Part shown: positions 15,518 to 23,492 of the stretch, in pieces
Layout of the letters: every line of letters starts with the position of its first letter
Numbering within the stretch: the first letter of the stretch is position 1
Assembly: GCA_012032475.1 (NCBI GenBank)
Contig: JAAUSY010000017.1
Span: 1 to 40,366 of the forward strand
Direction of reading: 5' to 3'
Length of the DNA: 40,366 nt
Origin: Chloroflexaceae bacterium
Lineage (GTDB): Bacteria; Chloroflexota; Chloroflexia; Chloroflexales; Chloroflexaceae
Notes under the pieces: model-generated
What the model saw: the letters and a program-made list of their open reading frames with translations, nothing else
The model's database searches: none
What the model was told of the DNA's origin: nothing
Made by a program: the position numbers and the translations under genes

Positions 15518-17074
15518 ATGAACCGCTTCTTCAACACGGCGGGGCCGTGCAACCCGAACGACCACTATATGCTACCCGCAGCGGCTCGTCTGCCCGAAGT
15601 GACCCGTCTGATTGCCCAGAAACTCTACTTCGTGCTCCACGCCCCGCGGCAGACGGGCAAGACGACGGCCCTGCTTACCCTGGCGCAGGAACTCACGGCG
15701 GAGGGTGCGTACACTGCCGTGCTGGTTTCGATGGAGGTGGGGGCAGCCTTCAACGACAACCCAGGCGAAGCAGAAGAAGCTATCCTGGGACGATGGCGAG
15801 GGGCCGCAGACTGGCAGCTTCCTGCTGACCTCCAACCCCCGCCGTGGCCCGAAGCCTCCCCAGGTGAACAAATCGCCGCAGCTCTGACGGCCTGGGCCAA
15901 AGCCTCACTGCGCCCGCTCGTAGTGTTTCTCGATGAGATCGACGCGCTCCAGGATACAACCCTCATCTCCGTGCTACGCCAGCTTCGGGACGGCTACGCG
16001 GGCCGTCCCCGTGCCTTCCCCTGGTCGCTGGCGCTCATTGGCCTGCGCGACGTGCGCGATTACAAGGTGGCATCGGGTGGGAGCGACCGCCTGCACACCG
16101 CCAGTCCCTTCAACATCAAGGCCGAGTCCCTCACGCTGCGCAACTTCACTGCCGCCGAAGTGGCTGCGCTCTACCAGCAGCACACCGACGAGACGGGGCA
16201 GGTCTTCACCCCCGACGCGACCGCACGAGCCTTCTATCTCACCCAGGGGCAGCCCTGGCTCGTCAATGCCCTGGCGCGACAGCTTACTGAGGTGCTCGTC
16301 CCCGACCAGGCTCTACCCATCACGCCTGCGCACGTAGACCAGGCAAAAGAGTTGCTCATCCAGCGGCAGGATACCCACCTGGACAGCCTGGCCGAACGGC
16401 TGCGTGATCCCCGCATTCGGCAGGTCATCGAGCCAATGCTGGCCGGGCAGACTGTGCCCGATATTCCTGTTGATACCATTCGCCTGGTTCAGGACCTGGG
16501 GTTGTGCCGCACCGACCCGCTCGATGGTCTGGTGGTTGCCAACCCTATCTACCGCGAAATCATTCCCCAGATGCTCTCCTATGCGCTGATGACGACCCTG
16601 CCGCGATTGACCCCGATCTGGCTCACGCCCGACGGCAAGCTGGACCCGTCAAAGCTCCTGGAGGCGTTCCTGGCTTTCTGGAAGCAGCACGGGCAACCCC
16701 TGCTCAAGAGTGCGCCCTACCACGAGATTGCCCCCCACCTGGTGATGATGGCGTTCCTGCACCGCGTGATCAATGCCGGCGGGACGATTGAGCGAGAATA
16801 CGCGATTGGCAAGGACAGTATGGACCTGTGCGTGCGCTATGGCGGGGTGACGCTCGCCATTGAGTTGAAGACGTGGCGTGACCGCGACAAGAAGCGCGAC
16901 CCGCGGTCCAAGGGGTTGGAGCAACTGGATGCCTACCTGGCGGGGTTGGGGTTGGACACGGGCTGGCTCGTCATCTTCGACCAGCGCGAGGGGTTGCCCG
17001 ACCTTGCCGAGCGCACGACGACCGAGCCAGCCACGACCCCCGCGGGGCGGAGCGTGGTCGTCGTGCGGGGGTGA
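15518..17074 (+). CDS. AAA-like ATPase with C-terminal PD-(D/E)XK nuclease-like domain
   Basis: The 518-aa protein begins MNRFFNTAGPCNPNDHYMLP, a signature of the 'AAA-like domain' proteins abundant in Chloroflexota and cyanobacteria. Walker A is HAPRQTGKTTALLTLAQEL (about 42-60), Walker B is PLVVFLDEIDAL (about 130-141), followed by a winged-helix-type C-lid with TPAHVDQAKELLIQRQDTHL. The last 110 residues contain IEREYAIGKDSMDLCVRYGG and VTLAIELKTWRD, giving the Asp...Glu-x-Lys pattern of a PD-(D/E)XK nuclease fold. The function is unknown; STAND/defence or transposon-associated roles have been suggested for the family. It stands alone, intact, between mobile-element relics, and is rich in GC like the host. 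Confidence 0.75.
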   Translation: MNRFFNTAGPCNPNDHYMLPAAARLPEVTRLIAQKLYFVLHAPRQTGKTTALLTLAQELTAEGAYTAVLVSMEVGAAFNDNPGEAEEAILGRWRGAADWQLPADLQPPPWPEASPGEQIAAALTAWAKASLRPLVVFLDEIDALQDTTLISVLRQLRDGYAGRPRAFPWSLALIGLRDVRDYKVASGGSDRLHTASPFNIKAESLTLRNFTAAEVAALYQQHTDETGQVFTPDATARAFYLTQGQPWLVNALARQLTEVLVPDQALPITPAHVDQAKELLIQRQDTHLDSLAERLRDPRIRQVIEPMLAGQTVPDIPVDTIRLVQDLGLCRTDPLDGLVVANPIYREIIPQMLSYALMTTLPRLTPIWLTPDGKLDPSKLLEAFLAFWKQHGQPLLKSAPYHEIAPHLVMMAFLHRVINAGGTIEREYAIGKDSMDLCVRYGGVTLAIELKTWRDRDKKRDPRSKGLEQLDAYLAGLGLDTGWLVIFDQREGLPDLAERTTTEPATTPAGRSVVVVRG

Positions 17075-17115
17075 GGGGGTGAGTTATCGTGAACCTGGCT
17101 TCGTTGACTGCTGAG

Positions 17116-17298
17116 TCACGGCCCCATCCATTGTTGTTCGTACAGTCTATTCCAGGCCACGCGGATATGTTCCGGGCAAAAAAGCTATTGTTTGTGTTTG
17201 TTCCAGGCCTGCACTCCCTGGATTGCCGCGTCAACATCCTGCTGGATGGTTGGGTTTTCACGAGTAGCAAGCCAGTGGATGGTTGCCAGCAGTTCCAT
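17116..17298 (-). pseudogene. C-terminal relic of a DarG-type antitoxin
   Basis: The minus-strand reading MELLATIHWLATRENP, later VQAWNKHKQ, stop TAG (17185-17187), LFCPEHIRVAWNRLYEQQWM matches the C-terminal helical region of macro-domain antitoxins of the DarTG type (ELLATVHWVA, WN-RK, F-PEHI--AW--L). In intact DarG an ADP-ribosylglycohydrolase macro domain precedes it and removes ADP-ribose that DarT places on DNA. Here the macro domain is absent, an in-frame stop splits the fragment, and darT is not in the window. A 126-bp miniature element lies 29 bp away. Identification is from memory of the family pattern. Confidence 0.5.
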
Positions 17299-17326
17299 TT
17301 TGTTACATCAGAGCGATAAATGTGGT

Positions 17327-17452
17327 TAGGACTTTCGCTTGTGATATTTTGAACGAAGTAAGAATCCCCTTGTGAAAGGGTTTGAGACCCTGACTGTCAC
17401 TCAGTGCGACAGCACGAGGAGACCATATAATCGCTCAGAAGCGAAAGTCCTA
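17327..17452. mobile_element. 126-bp MITE with 14-bp inverted ends and 5-bp target duplication
   Basis: TAGGACTTTCGCTT (17327-17340) and its exact reverse complement AAGCGAAAGTCCTA (17439-17452) bound a 126-bp non-coding element. The flanking pentamers are identical, GTGGT at 17322-17326 and GTGGT at 17453-17457, which is the footprint of transposition. The inside holds a small CCCTT/AAGGG hairpin. The ends resemble the TAGGACTT-type termini of DDE insertion sequences in cyanobacteria and Chloroflexota (recollection). It has no transposase and would need one in trans. Confidence 0.85.
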
Positions 17453-17473
17453 GTGGTATTATTCCGGGGCAGG

Positions 17474-17652
17474 GTTCGCTCCACATCGCGGTGCAGTTCG
17501 CTCCACATTCCGGGGCAGGGTTCGCTCTACATCGGAGTTTTGCCGCATCTCAGTCACGTTCGACTGGGTTGCAGCAGGGGTCTGTGAGGGGGACACATCA
17601 CGGAAAGCACAGAAAGCAGAAGCACCAATCGAGGGCAAGGTTCGCTCCACAT
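17474..17652 (+). repeat. Four GTTCGCTCCACAT repeats, candidate transposon end
   Basis: GTTCGCTCCACAT occurs at 17474, 17496 and 17640, with a one-base variant (GTTCGCTCTACAT) at 17520. All are direct, and the first three are spaced 22 and 24 bp apart; copies 1 and 3 also share the preceding CCGGGGCAGG. Clusters of direct 20-odd-bp repeats next to tnsB/tnsC genes are the usual TnsB-binding sites at ends of Tn7/Mu-like elements. No inverted partner is found elsewhere in the window. The rest of the 752-bp gap 17075-17826 holds the darG relic and the MITE, and beyond 17652 nothing recognisable. Confidence 0.6.
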
Positions 17653-17826
17653 TGCAGCCAGCAGGCACCCTTGAAGATGCTATGTCTGCCGAGTGATCGA
17701 GATCCCTCGGAGGGCATGGTGTTGTGGTCAGACGTCCCTGATCCATAGCTTTTCTCTCCGTGTTTTCCTGTTCCACTGTATCCGTTCTCATTAGACCTGT
17801 ATCTGATCCCTTCGTGCAAGGGCCTG

Positions 17827-18747
17827 TTATCGAGTCCCCTTTGTTCGCTTCACCCATGTCTGTTCAATGCACTCCAGCACGTTCCGGGTGAACTGCCGCG
17901 GCTCATCTCCCCGTTGTTTCCCAAGACATCTGTCCGCAATGTACGCCAGGGTGCGAATCAGAAGCCACTCCTTGTCTGTCCATTCACTGAACCGAGCGGC
18001 AATCTCTTTCATTGGCAAATCTTCTGCCGGAACCGCTTGCAAGTTCTGACGCACCAGGCGCGTGATAATCTGGGCAAACTCCGTCCGGTCAGCGAGTGGC
18101 GCATAGACCATCGCATCTGGGAGCGCAGCCCGTGTGAACCCGGTGGTCTTCAACACCTTTCTGAAGGGAGTAGCTACTTTCTCCGTCGTCTCGGTATTGC
18201 CGCACAGAATAAGTCCCCGTTCGGGTCGGCGCAGCGACGTTCGGCGCGTCGGTGCATACAATTCAATCAGGTCGTGTAACGCAGGCGTATCCAGGTAATG
18301 TGCTTCCAACATGACGATAGCTTGCGGATTGAGTTTGTCCATCAGCGGCTTGATCGTGTGCCGCATCAAGGAAGAGAGTTGGCCCTGGGTACGCAGTGTT
18401 CTGGGGTTCATCAGCGGTTGGGGCAGTTCGCCATTCATGTTCGCACGCTCCAGCTCTTTCAGCGCCACCTCCAGACCAGTCAGAACATCGCTGACGACCG
18501 ATGCCGATGATCCTGGGTGGCGTGCTCGCACCAACAGGATTTCGTGGCTATTGATGGGATAATCGCCCGCAAACTCCGTATCCGCGCAGCCACCCTGCCA
18601 CCACCATTCGAGAAAGGCCCGCTTGCCGCTCCCACTGCCGCCAATGACCGGGAGGACCTCCAGGTCCAGCACCGCCTGATTCAGCCGTTGCACCCGTGCT
18701 GCGGTTTGGGCAGTGGTAATGTATTGATCAACATTGACATGCGCCAT
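17827..18747 (-). CDS. TnsC/TniB/MuB-like transposition ATPase
   Basis: 306-aa P-loop ATPase with Walker A VIGGSGSGKRAFLEWW (residues about 34-49; Lys-Arg replaces the usual Lys-Ser/Thr), a degenerate Walker B QAIVMLEAHYLDTPAL (about 143) and a sensor-1-like RGLILCGNTETTEK (about 177-190). This pattern and length match TniB/TnsC/MuB AAA+ regulators, which coat target DNA and recruit the DDE transposase. It lies 60 bp downstream of the TnsB-like gene on the same strand, the normal B-C order, with GAGAGG before its ATG. Both the Walker A Ser/Thr and the Walker B Asp-Glu pair look altered, so ATP hydrolysis may be weak or lost. Confidence 0.7.
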   Translation of the reverse strand: MAHVNVDQYITTAQTAARVQRLNQAVLDLEVLPVIGGSGSGKRAFLEWWWQGGCADTEFAGDYPINSHEILLVRARHPGSSASVVSDVLTGLEVALKELERANMNGELPQPLMNPRTLRTQGQLSSLMRHTIKPLMDKLNPQAIVMLEAHYLDTPALHDLIELYAPTRRTSLRRPERGLILCGNTETTEKVATPFRKVLKTTGFTRAALPDAMVYAPLADRTEFAQIITRLVRQNLQAVPAEDLPMKEIAARFSEWTDKEWLLIRTLAYIADRCLGKQRGDEPRQFTRNVLECIEQTWVKRTKGTR

Positions 18748-18776
18748 AGGCCGTTCCTCTCACGTCGCTCACGCAT

Positions 18777-19364
18777 CTACCGTAGCTCCACCATGCCCAG
18801 GAATACGCTACAACAGGGCATCAAAATCAATATCATCGAACGTATCACACCAGACGGCTTCTGCGGTGGGGGTGGGGTTGAGGGCCTGGTGCGGGTCGAG
18901 ATGGTGCGCGGTGCCCTGGATGCCAACCGATGGTCGGACGATGTATCTCCTGTATCAGGCGACGCTGATTCCGGTGCATCCGCCAATGCCGCTGTTTCAT
19001 CCCCTTCATCCTCATTATCCTGAAGAAGCTCCTGCACCATCCCATCCAGTTGCACGGCGAGGTCTGCATCCATCTCCCGCATCCTTTTGAGAGAGTGTGC
19101 AATCATCTGGTTGCGCCAGGCTTTGTTGATGCGCTGGCTGCATTTCAAAACCAGTCGCCGCCAACTGGTGTGTGGATTGTCCGGATCGAGGCAGCCTTCA
19201 ACGTACCATTGTTCATCATCCAGCTTGATGGCCTTCAGTGGAATGCGTTCTTTCCGCACAATTGCCACCAACCAGAGCCACCAGTCCTCCTCGGTTTCCA
19301 GACGTGGCTCGAAGTAGTCCTCGTGGTATTCCTCCAGAAAGCGTATCTTGATAATTGTCGATAG
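18777..19364 (-). pseudogene. TnsB/TniA-like transposase, C-terminal part
   Basis: Read from just after an in-frame TAG at 19365-19367, this frame gives IRFLEEYHEDYFEPRLETEE, LVAIVRKERIPLKAIKLDDE, QWYVEGCLDP and RINKAWRNQMIAHSLKRMRE: the post-catalytic beta-barrel and helical tail of a Mu/TnsB-type transposase. Near 18920-18935 the frame shifts again: the neighbouring frame yields LDPHQALNPTPTAEAVWCDT, FDDIDFDALL and TAG at 18808-18810, a much more natural acidic C-terminus than the one in this frame, which runs to 18777. The terminal peptide in such proteins recruits the TnsC-type ATPase. An initiation codon TTG 19271 exists but has no role if the gene is a single disrupted unit. Confidence 0.65.
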
Positions 19365-20390
19365 CTACGGGTTTCTCTGCCTTGCGCTGTTTCGGCATGA
19401 ATGCACCAGTTTGCGAATAGGTAGGGCTGGCCGCTTTCCTTTGGATGTCCAGAGTTCCCGACGAGTCTGCTTTCTATTCCCGAACGACCGATCACGCAGG
19501 TGTTCAAGATGGTCGTTGAGCAGTTTTTCCACCTTTTCGAGTGGGTAGAGTTCAGGGTGGTTCTGGGCATCGTGGAGACATTTCCAGTCGCCTTCGTCGG
19601 CAACAAACCCGGGATGACCATCGATGGCTTCATTGAGCAAGCCAAGCGCCTTCTCGACTTTCCCGCATGCTCGCGGACGACCAGGAATGCTCTTGACAAA
19701 ATGGATGAATGTGTCTCCTCCACCAGTGATATCTGCAATCAGTTCATCTGCCGTGATCTCAGCCAGAAGTTTGCCCACGGCTTTGTTGCTTGATGCATTA
19801 TCCGTATACAGTTCTTCGAAGCAGAAATCATCGAACCAGATGGCCGACGCGATGAGCACGGCCACATCATCAGCAGTAATATCGGCCCGTTTCGGGAGGT
19901 TATTCCAGTCAACAATCTTACGGGGGACCAGCCGGGCGCGAATAGGGAACCGTGAGAAGTCATCAATCATCAGCAGAATTGCCACCGTACAGACGATACC
20001 GTTATGTTTGATATACATGGGGAGTGGACGCGCATCGATGAGCACTCGTTGACCAGGGCGCTCTGCATCGTTGCGAGGGGTAGGCATATATTTGTTTCTG
20101 ATAACATCTGCGCCATATTGTGCCAGGTTGATGACCAGATCGGTTTCAGGACTCGACGAACGCATCAAACGGATGTATCGCTTGATCTTGTCAAGGCTCA
20201 CGGTGTCGTCGGGAAACAGGCGCGGGAAAATGCGGCGATGCAGGAAGGTCGGCCCGGGTTTTGTCGGGATTCGTATGGGTCCATCCTTGAGGTTGAGTTC
20301 TTTCCTGGGGTTTTTGATACCAACTTGCGTTATGGCATAGCAAATCTCATCGCGTTTTCGGGCAATCTGTAGCCATTTCAGTGTGCTTCG
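19365..20390 (-). pseudogene. TnsB/TniA-like transposase, catalytic core part
   Basis: The frame, open from 20390, carries the integrase-type (RNase H fold) core of a Mu/TnsB/TniA transposase. The triad is Asp in RVLIDARPLPMY, Asp in EELYTDNASSNK and Glu in CGKVEKALGLLNEA. The upstream part LKWLQIARKRDEICYAITQV and the following LHRRIFPRLFPDDTVSLDKI look like the linker between DNA-binding and catalytic domains. It ends at TAG 19365-19367 after LPIRKLVHS; an alternative frame there, MPKQRKAEKPVAIDNYQ, fits better, so a compensating indel pair near 19400 and 19355 is likelier than a single nonsense change. The enzyme would cut and join transposon ends. It cannot be made intact as sequenced. 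Confidence 0.75.
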
Positions 20391-20835
20391 TCAAAACGCA
20401 AATTGGTATGAGGACAAAAAGAATAACCCCTTGCTGCTCTTCCGTCAGGGTGATAGATGATTCCGGCCCCGGCGGTCTATCCAGCAATGCATCAATGCAT
20501 GGATTGGCCTCATAGCGCTCCAGTTTGTCATCAATGGTCCAGACCGTGACCTTCATTGCTTCCGCTGCCTGGTTTCGTAAACCAGTGCCGTACAGGGCAT
20601 CTTGATTGATGGACTGTCGGTTGTTTGCTTTTGCCTCGATCAGGCGCTGCATCCATTGTTCGAGTTCAATATACCAACTCTTGCCGCGCCCTCTGACTTC
20701 CAGAGCTTTCCATTCTTCGTCAGTCATCGTTTCAAAGCTCTTGACCCTGCGCCCTTTGAGCGGGACGATAGGAGAAAGTGATGGCTCTTCCTGAGACGCT
20801 TCATGCGGTTGCTCTGATGGTGCCTCACTACGCAT
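20347..20835 (-). pseudogene. TnsB/TniA-like transposase, N-terminal DNA-binding part
   Basis: ATG 20835 has a near-perfect AAGGAGG six bases upstream, so it is the true start of the transposase gene; the frame is open further upstream but encodes a different protein there. After a Glu/Pro/Ser-rich leader comes PLKGRRVKSFETMTDEEWKA and then a helix-turn-helix-like region ALYGTGLRNQAAEAMKVTVW with TIDDKLERYEANP. The frame loses sense after LFVLIPICVLTKHT at about 20388 and continues in the neighbouring frame with LKWLQIARKRDE. The rebuilt transposase spans 18808-20835, about 675 aa, the usual size for TnsB/TniA. Confidence 0.65.
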
Positions 20836-20866
20836 CGTTCCCTCCTTGCGCACATGTATTCCAATG

Positions 20867-21534
20867 TTACGCTTCTCTTGCTCTCTCCAGATAGCGCAGC
20901 ACTGGCGGATCGCCATAGGCCGCAAAGACGGCCTGGGGACGCTCAGTGCCGCGCTGGAACGCCCGGAGGTCACGCTGGACCCCGGCTCAATCCCCGACGC
21001 TGCGTTTTGATAGATGACCCCGTGGTACTCCACGCCATCGCGCACGGTTGGCACCTCGGTCGCTACCACCGGCAGCAGGTACCCTGCGACGACCGTGTCG
21101 AAGCCAGGCATGATGTATCCTCGGTCGCGGATTTTCCTCGGTACCTTCTCGTGCTCAATGCGGTGCGTTCCCTGATTCTCTCCCGTAAATCCGCGAGTAT
21201 ACAGCCAGGTTCGGATGGCGGTTTGCGCCGCCTGAACCGTCATCTGCTGCCGGGGAGCGCGGCGACGCCCCGGCAGTCTGGCGGGTTGGTATTTCTCCTG
21301 AAGATCAGCAATGGTCTGCTTAATGAAGGGATGGTTGGCGAGTTTCTCCTTCAGTCTTGCATCAGACATGTTCTGAACGCTGGCATGCATCCAGTATGCT
21401 GCTTCGCGGATGCCTGAAAGGTCGTGCTGTGACAACGGTCTGGGTAGCAGGATGTGTTCGAGCAGTCCGCGCAGCGGCCACTCGATGTTGTGAGGGTGCC
21501 AGATGGCGTCATACAGGGTGAGACCCCTCTCCAC
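20867..21534 (-). pseudogene. Possible second Mu/TniA-like transposase C-terminal portion (frameshifted)
   Basis: From a weak GTG 21534 the frame reads LYDAIWHPHNIEWPLRGLLE, AYWMHASVQNMSDARLKEKL, then RKIRDRGYIMPGFDTVVAGY and EVPTVRDGVEYHGVIYQNAA. The last part looks like the beta-barrel following the catalytic core of Mu-type transposases (usually R-V-x-RDGI-Y-G--Y). At about 20962-20970 one C seems lost; repairing it gives RAFQRGTERPQAVFAAYGDP and LRYLERAREA with stop TAA 20867-20869, 31 bp before the TnsB-like start. No catalytic domain precedes it, because the 195-aa gene occupies that place. Alternatively it is a small accessory protein of the same transposon. Confidence 0.42.
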
Positions 21535-22096
21535 TACATTCAAACATAACCACTTCCACAGCACGGAAGGCAGTGACAACATAACCCATTTTCTTGCTGA
21601 TTGATTCCTGTACTGTAGCAAAGCGCGAATCTTGCGTAATTTCTGTGCAGAGGTTGAGGTAGGAAAGGTAGTTTTGGGTCTTACACAACTGATAGTAGTT
21701 GTCCTTTCCCGTGATATAGCGATAGACCCGTGAATCCCATATCGGATACTGATGCGGGTTGATAAAATGGAGGAGCTTCGATGCGCCAACCAGCGAGTTA
21801 TTGATAGTCGCCACCATGCGTTCAAGTTCTGGTGCTCCTATCTGGTGTCCAGCTTTCACCTGATTGCAAATGGCTATGGCAGGAGCAAGATCATCCACCC
21901 GAAACTCGAACATAGTTGGCATCCACCCGTAGGTAAAATTGGCAGCGATGATGAGGTGATGTTGAGTTAATACCTCGTGGCTTGCCAGGTATGCTATAAA
22001 CTCAGGGTAAGCAAGTAAGAACGAGTCATGCGGCTGAAACTGTACTCGTTGCTCATCCTGGATAATTTGCTCGATGGTAATATGGCGTATTATCAA
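21509..22096 (-). CDS. Unknown 195-aa protein
   Basis: I do not recognise a named family. The protein starts at TTG 22096, five bases after the stop of the 391-aa gene, so the pair is probably co-translated. It is mostly helical, with LLAYPEFIAYLASHEVLTQH, ELERMVATINNSLVGASKLL and HFINPHQYPIWDSRVYRYI. The last motif resembles HhH/OGG-fold-like proteins that carry 'FINP-x-x-(F/Y)P-x-WDS', which is a weak recollection only. Its AT content is higher than its neighbours' and it ends inside the possible transposase fragment, overlapping it by 26 bp. It may be transposon cargo. Confidence 0.55.
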   Translation of the reverse strand: MIIRHITIEQIIQDEQRVQFQPHDSFLLAYPEFIAYLASHEVLTQHHLIIAANFTYGWMPTMFEFRVDDLAPAIAICNQVKAGHQIGAPELERMVATINNSLVGASKLLHFINPHQYPIWDSRVYRYITGKDNYYQLCKTQNYLSYLNLCTEITQDSRFATVQESISKKMGYVVTAFRAVEVVMFECSGEGSHPV

Positions 22097-22100
22097 TTTA

Positions 22101-23276
22101 TCAATTGGCGCTTCCCGGCAGGTCCGTGACCAGACTGGACAGGGAGAGCGACACCCCCGCGCTGCTCAGCGCATCCTGGAGATAGTCCAGTCGGTTACAA
22201 ATTGTTTGCTGTGCCGTGGGTGGCAGGCCCGCGATACGTTTCTCGGTGGCGTGCCGAATGCGCCCACGCTCCAGGTGGAGGTCAAGGGTGGGATGGTGCT
22301 GCTGGCAGCGCCACGTGACGAGAACAGACAGCGTGCTGAAGAGATAGCAATCAAAGATCTGTGCCGCGGTTGCCGCGTCGCAGCCCCGCTGTTGCATCAG
22401 GTCCCGCACAATCATCTCGCACATCTCGTCGGGCAGTCGTTCCTGGGCGTGTTTGCGATAGTCGCTGTGAGGTGGTTGGTGCCAGAGGCTCACGTCATAG
22501 AGCCTGTGGTGGGGAGAGACCCGCCTCTGGTCGGGCGCGTTCAGGTCGGGGTGCTGGAGCACCCGCGCAAGGCAGACCACATCGGCGCGAAGCTCACGCA
22601 GCACGGTAGGGAGGTCAATGGCTCCGCTGCTCTGACGGGCAGCCTCCGCAGCCTGGGATTGCAGCATGTCCAGTTCCGTCGCGTGGGGATAGGTTGCGTG
22701 GTGCAGCAGGGCGCTGTCGTCGGTGTGCAGCCACCTCTGCACCAGACTGCGGGCCAGGTGTGCGGCACGGCGGGGCATCTTTGCCAGGTCATAGGCGGCC
22801 TGCTTCGCGGTCCGGGGGTCGTGAAACAGTTCCTGGCTCATGAATGCGCTGGCCCATTGGGTCAGGTTATCGGAGGCAGCAATCACCGCCCGGATGCGGT
22901 CAAGGGTTGCCGCCACGGCAGGCGCGTCGAGCGGTGGGGCTTTCTTCTGGGGGTTGTGCCCAGGGGGGTGCAGGGCATGGGTGCGGTGCAGCCGTTGCAG
23001 ATAGGCTTCCTGCACGTGCGTCATCAGTGACCTGTGAGCACGGACCTCAAGCTGCCGGGCCAGGGGCAGGTAGTCCAGCGGCGCGAGCGTTGGCGCTACC
23101 TCGCGGAAGGCGGGCCACAGCGCACCAGGGTCAAGCGCATTGGCGTCCAGGTCGGCACGCTGCTTGCCCACGCACTGGCGAGCAAACGCCTCGATGAGGA
23201 CGCGGCGCGGTTCGATGATGGCGCGGGCTTCGGCTTCCAGCGCCGGGAGCGCGAAGAGTGGCGGATGAGTATCCAT
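22101..23276 (-). CDS. Unknown 391-aa helical protein
   Basis: ATG 23276 follows AAGGAGGGGG by eight bases, so it is the start even though the frame is open for another 76 codons. The protein appears almost wholly alpha-helical, with a His/Gln/Arg-rich composition: EARAIIEPRRVLIEAFARQC, YLPLARQLEVRAHRSLMTHV, MPRRAAHLARSLVQRWLH, ELRADVVCLARVLQHPDLNA and MCEMIVRDLMQQRGCDAATA. I see no P-loop, zinc-finger or nuclease motif, so it is not an evident TniQ, TnsA or resolvase. It opens a minus-strand run (391-aa, 195-aa, transposase genes) that is divergent from the BREX-like operon. Confidence 0.6.
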   Translation of the reverse strand: MDTHPPLFALPALEAEARAIIEPRRVLIEAFARQCVGKQRADLDANALDPGALWPAFREVAPTLAPLDYLPLARQLEVRAHRSLMTHVQEAYLQRLHRTHALHPPGHNPQKKAPPLDAPAVAATLDRIRAVIAASDNLTQWASAFMSQELFHDPRTAKQAAYDLAKMPRRAAHLARSLVQRWLHTDDSALLHHATYPHATELDMLQSQAAEAARQSSGAIDLPTVLRELRADVVCLARVLQHPDLNAPDQRRVSPHHRLYDVSLWHQPPHSDYRKHAQERLPDEMCEMIVRDLMQQRGCDAATAAQIFDCYLFSTLSVLVTWRCQQHHPTLDLHLERGRIRHATEKRIAGLPPTAQQTICNRLDYLQDALSSAGVSLSLSSLVTDLPGSAN

Positions 23277-23328
23277 CGGAATGTCCCCCTCCTTGCGGGA
23301 AGAGCACGAGCCGTACGTACATGCTACG

Positions 23329-23334
23329 ATTATA
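23329..23334 (-). promoter_or_regulatory. -10 box for the 391-aa gene
   Basis: A perfect TATAAT on the minus strand lies about 53 bp upstream of ATG 23276. The 17-bp-spaced hexamer upstream is GTTTTT, a weak -35. Confidence 0.45.
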
Positions 23335-23470
23335 CCACATGATGGGAGTGGAAAAACTGCGGTTCTGGGAAAAGAGGTCTCTTTGCGTAGGTGGCCTTCC
23401 CTGGCTCTCTGATGAGAGAAACAGGTACTCCAGGCGTATTCGGAGGAGCGCAGCATACCAGAAAAGGGTG

Positions 23471-23479
23471 TGTTATACT
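23471..23479 (+). promoter_or_regulatory. Extended -10 promoter for the BREX-like operon
   Basis: TGTTATACT is an extended -10 (TGn-TATACT) about 185 bp upstream of the DUF4007 start. No usual -35 is visible. It is the best promoter candidate in the divergent gap 23277-23661. Confidence 0.42.
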
Positions 23480-23492
23480 TGAGATTGATACT

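Noticed and set aside
17358-17388. A 31-nt stretch with a CCCTT/AAGGG hairpin that looks like a single CRISPR repeat
   Set aside because: Only one copy, with no spacer-repeat periodicity, and it lies inside the 126-bp MITE whose ends and target duplication explain it.
17459-17857. 132-codon minus-strand open frame overlapping the TnsC-like stop
   Set aside because: Its repeated NVERTLPR peptides are just the translation of the GTTCGCTCCACAT repeats; no ribosome site and no family features.
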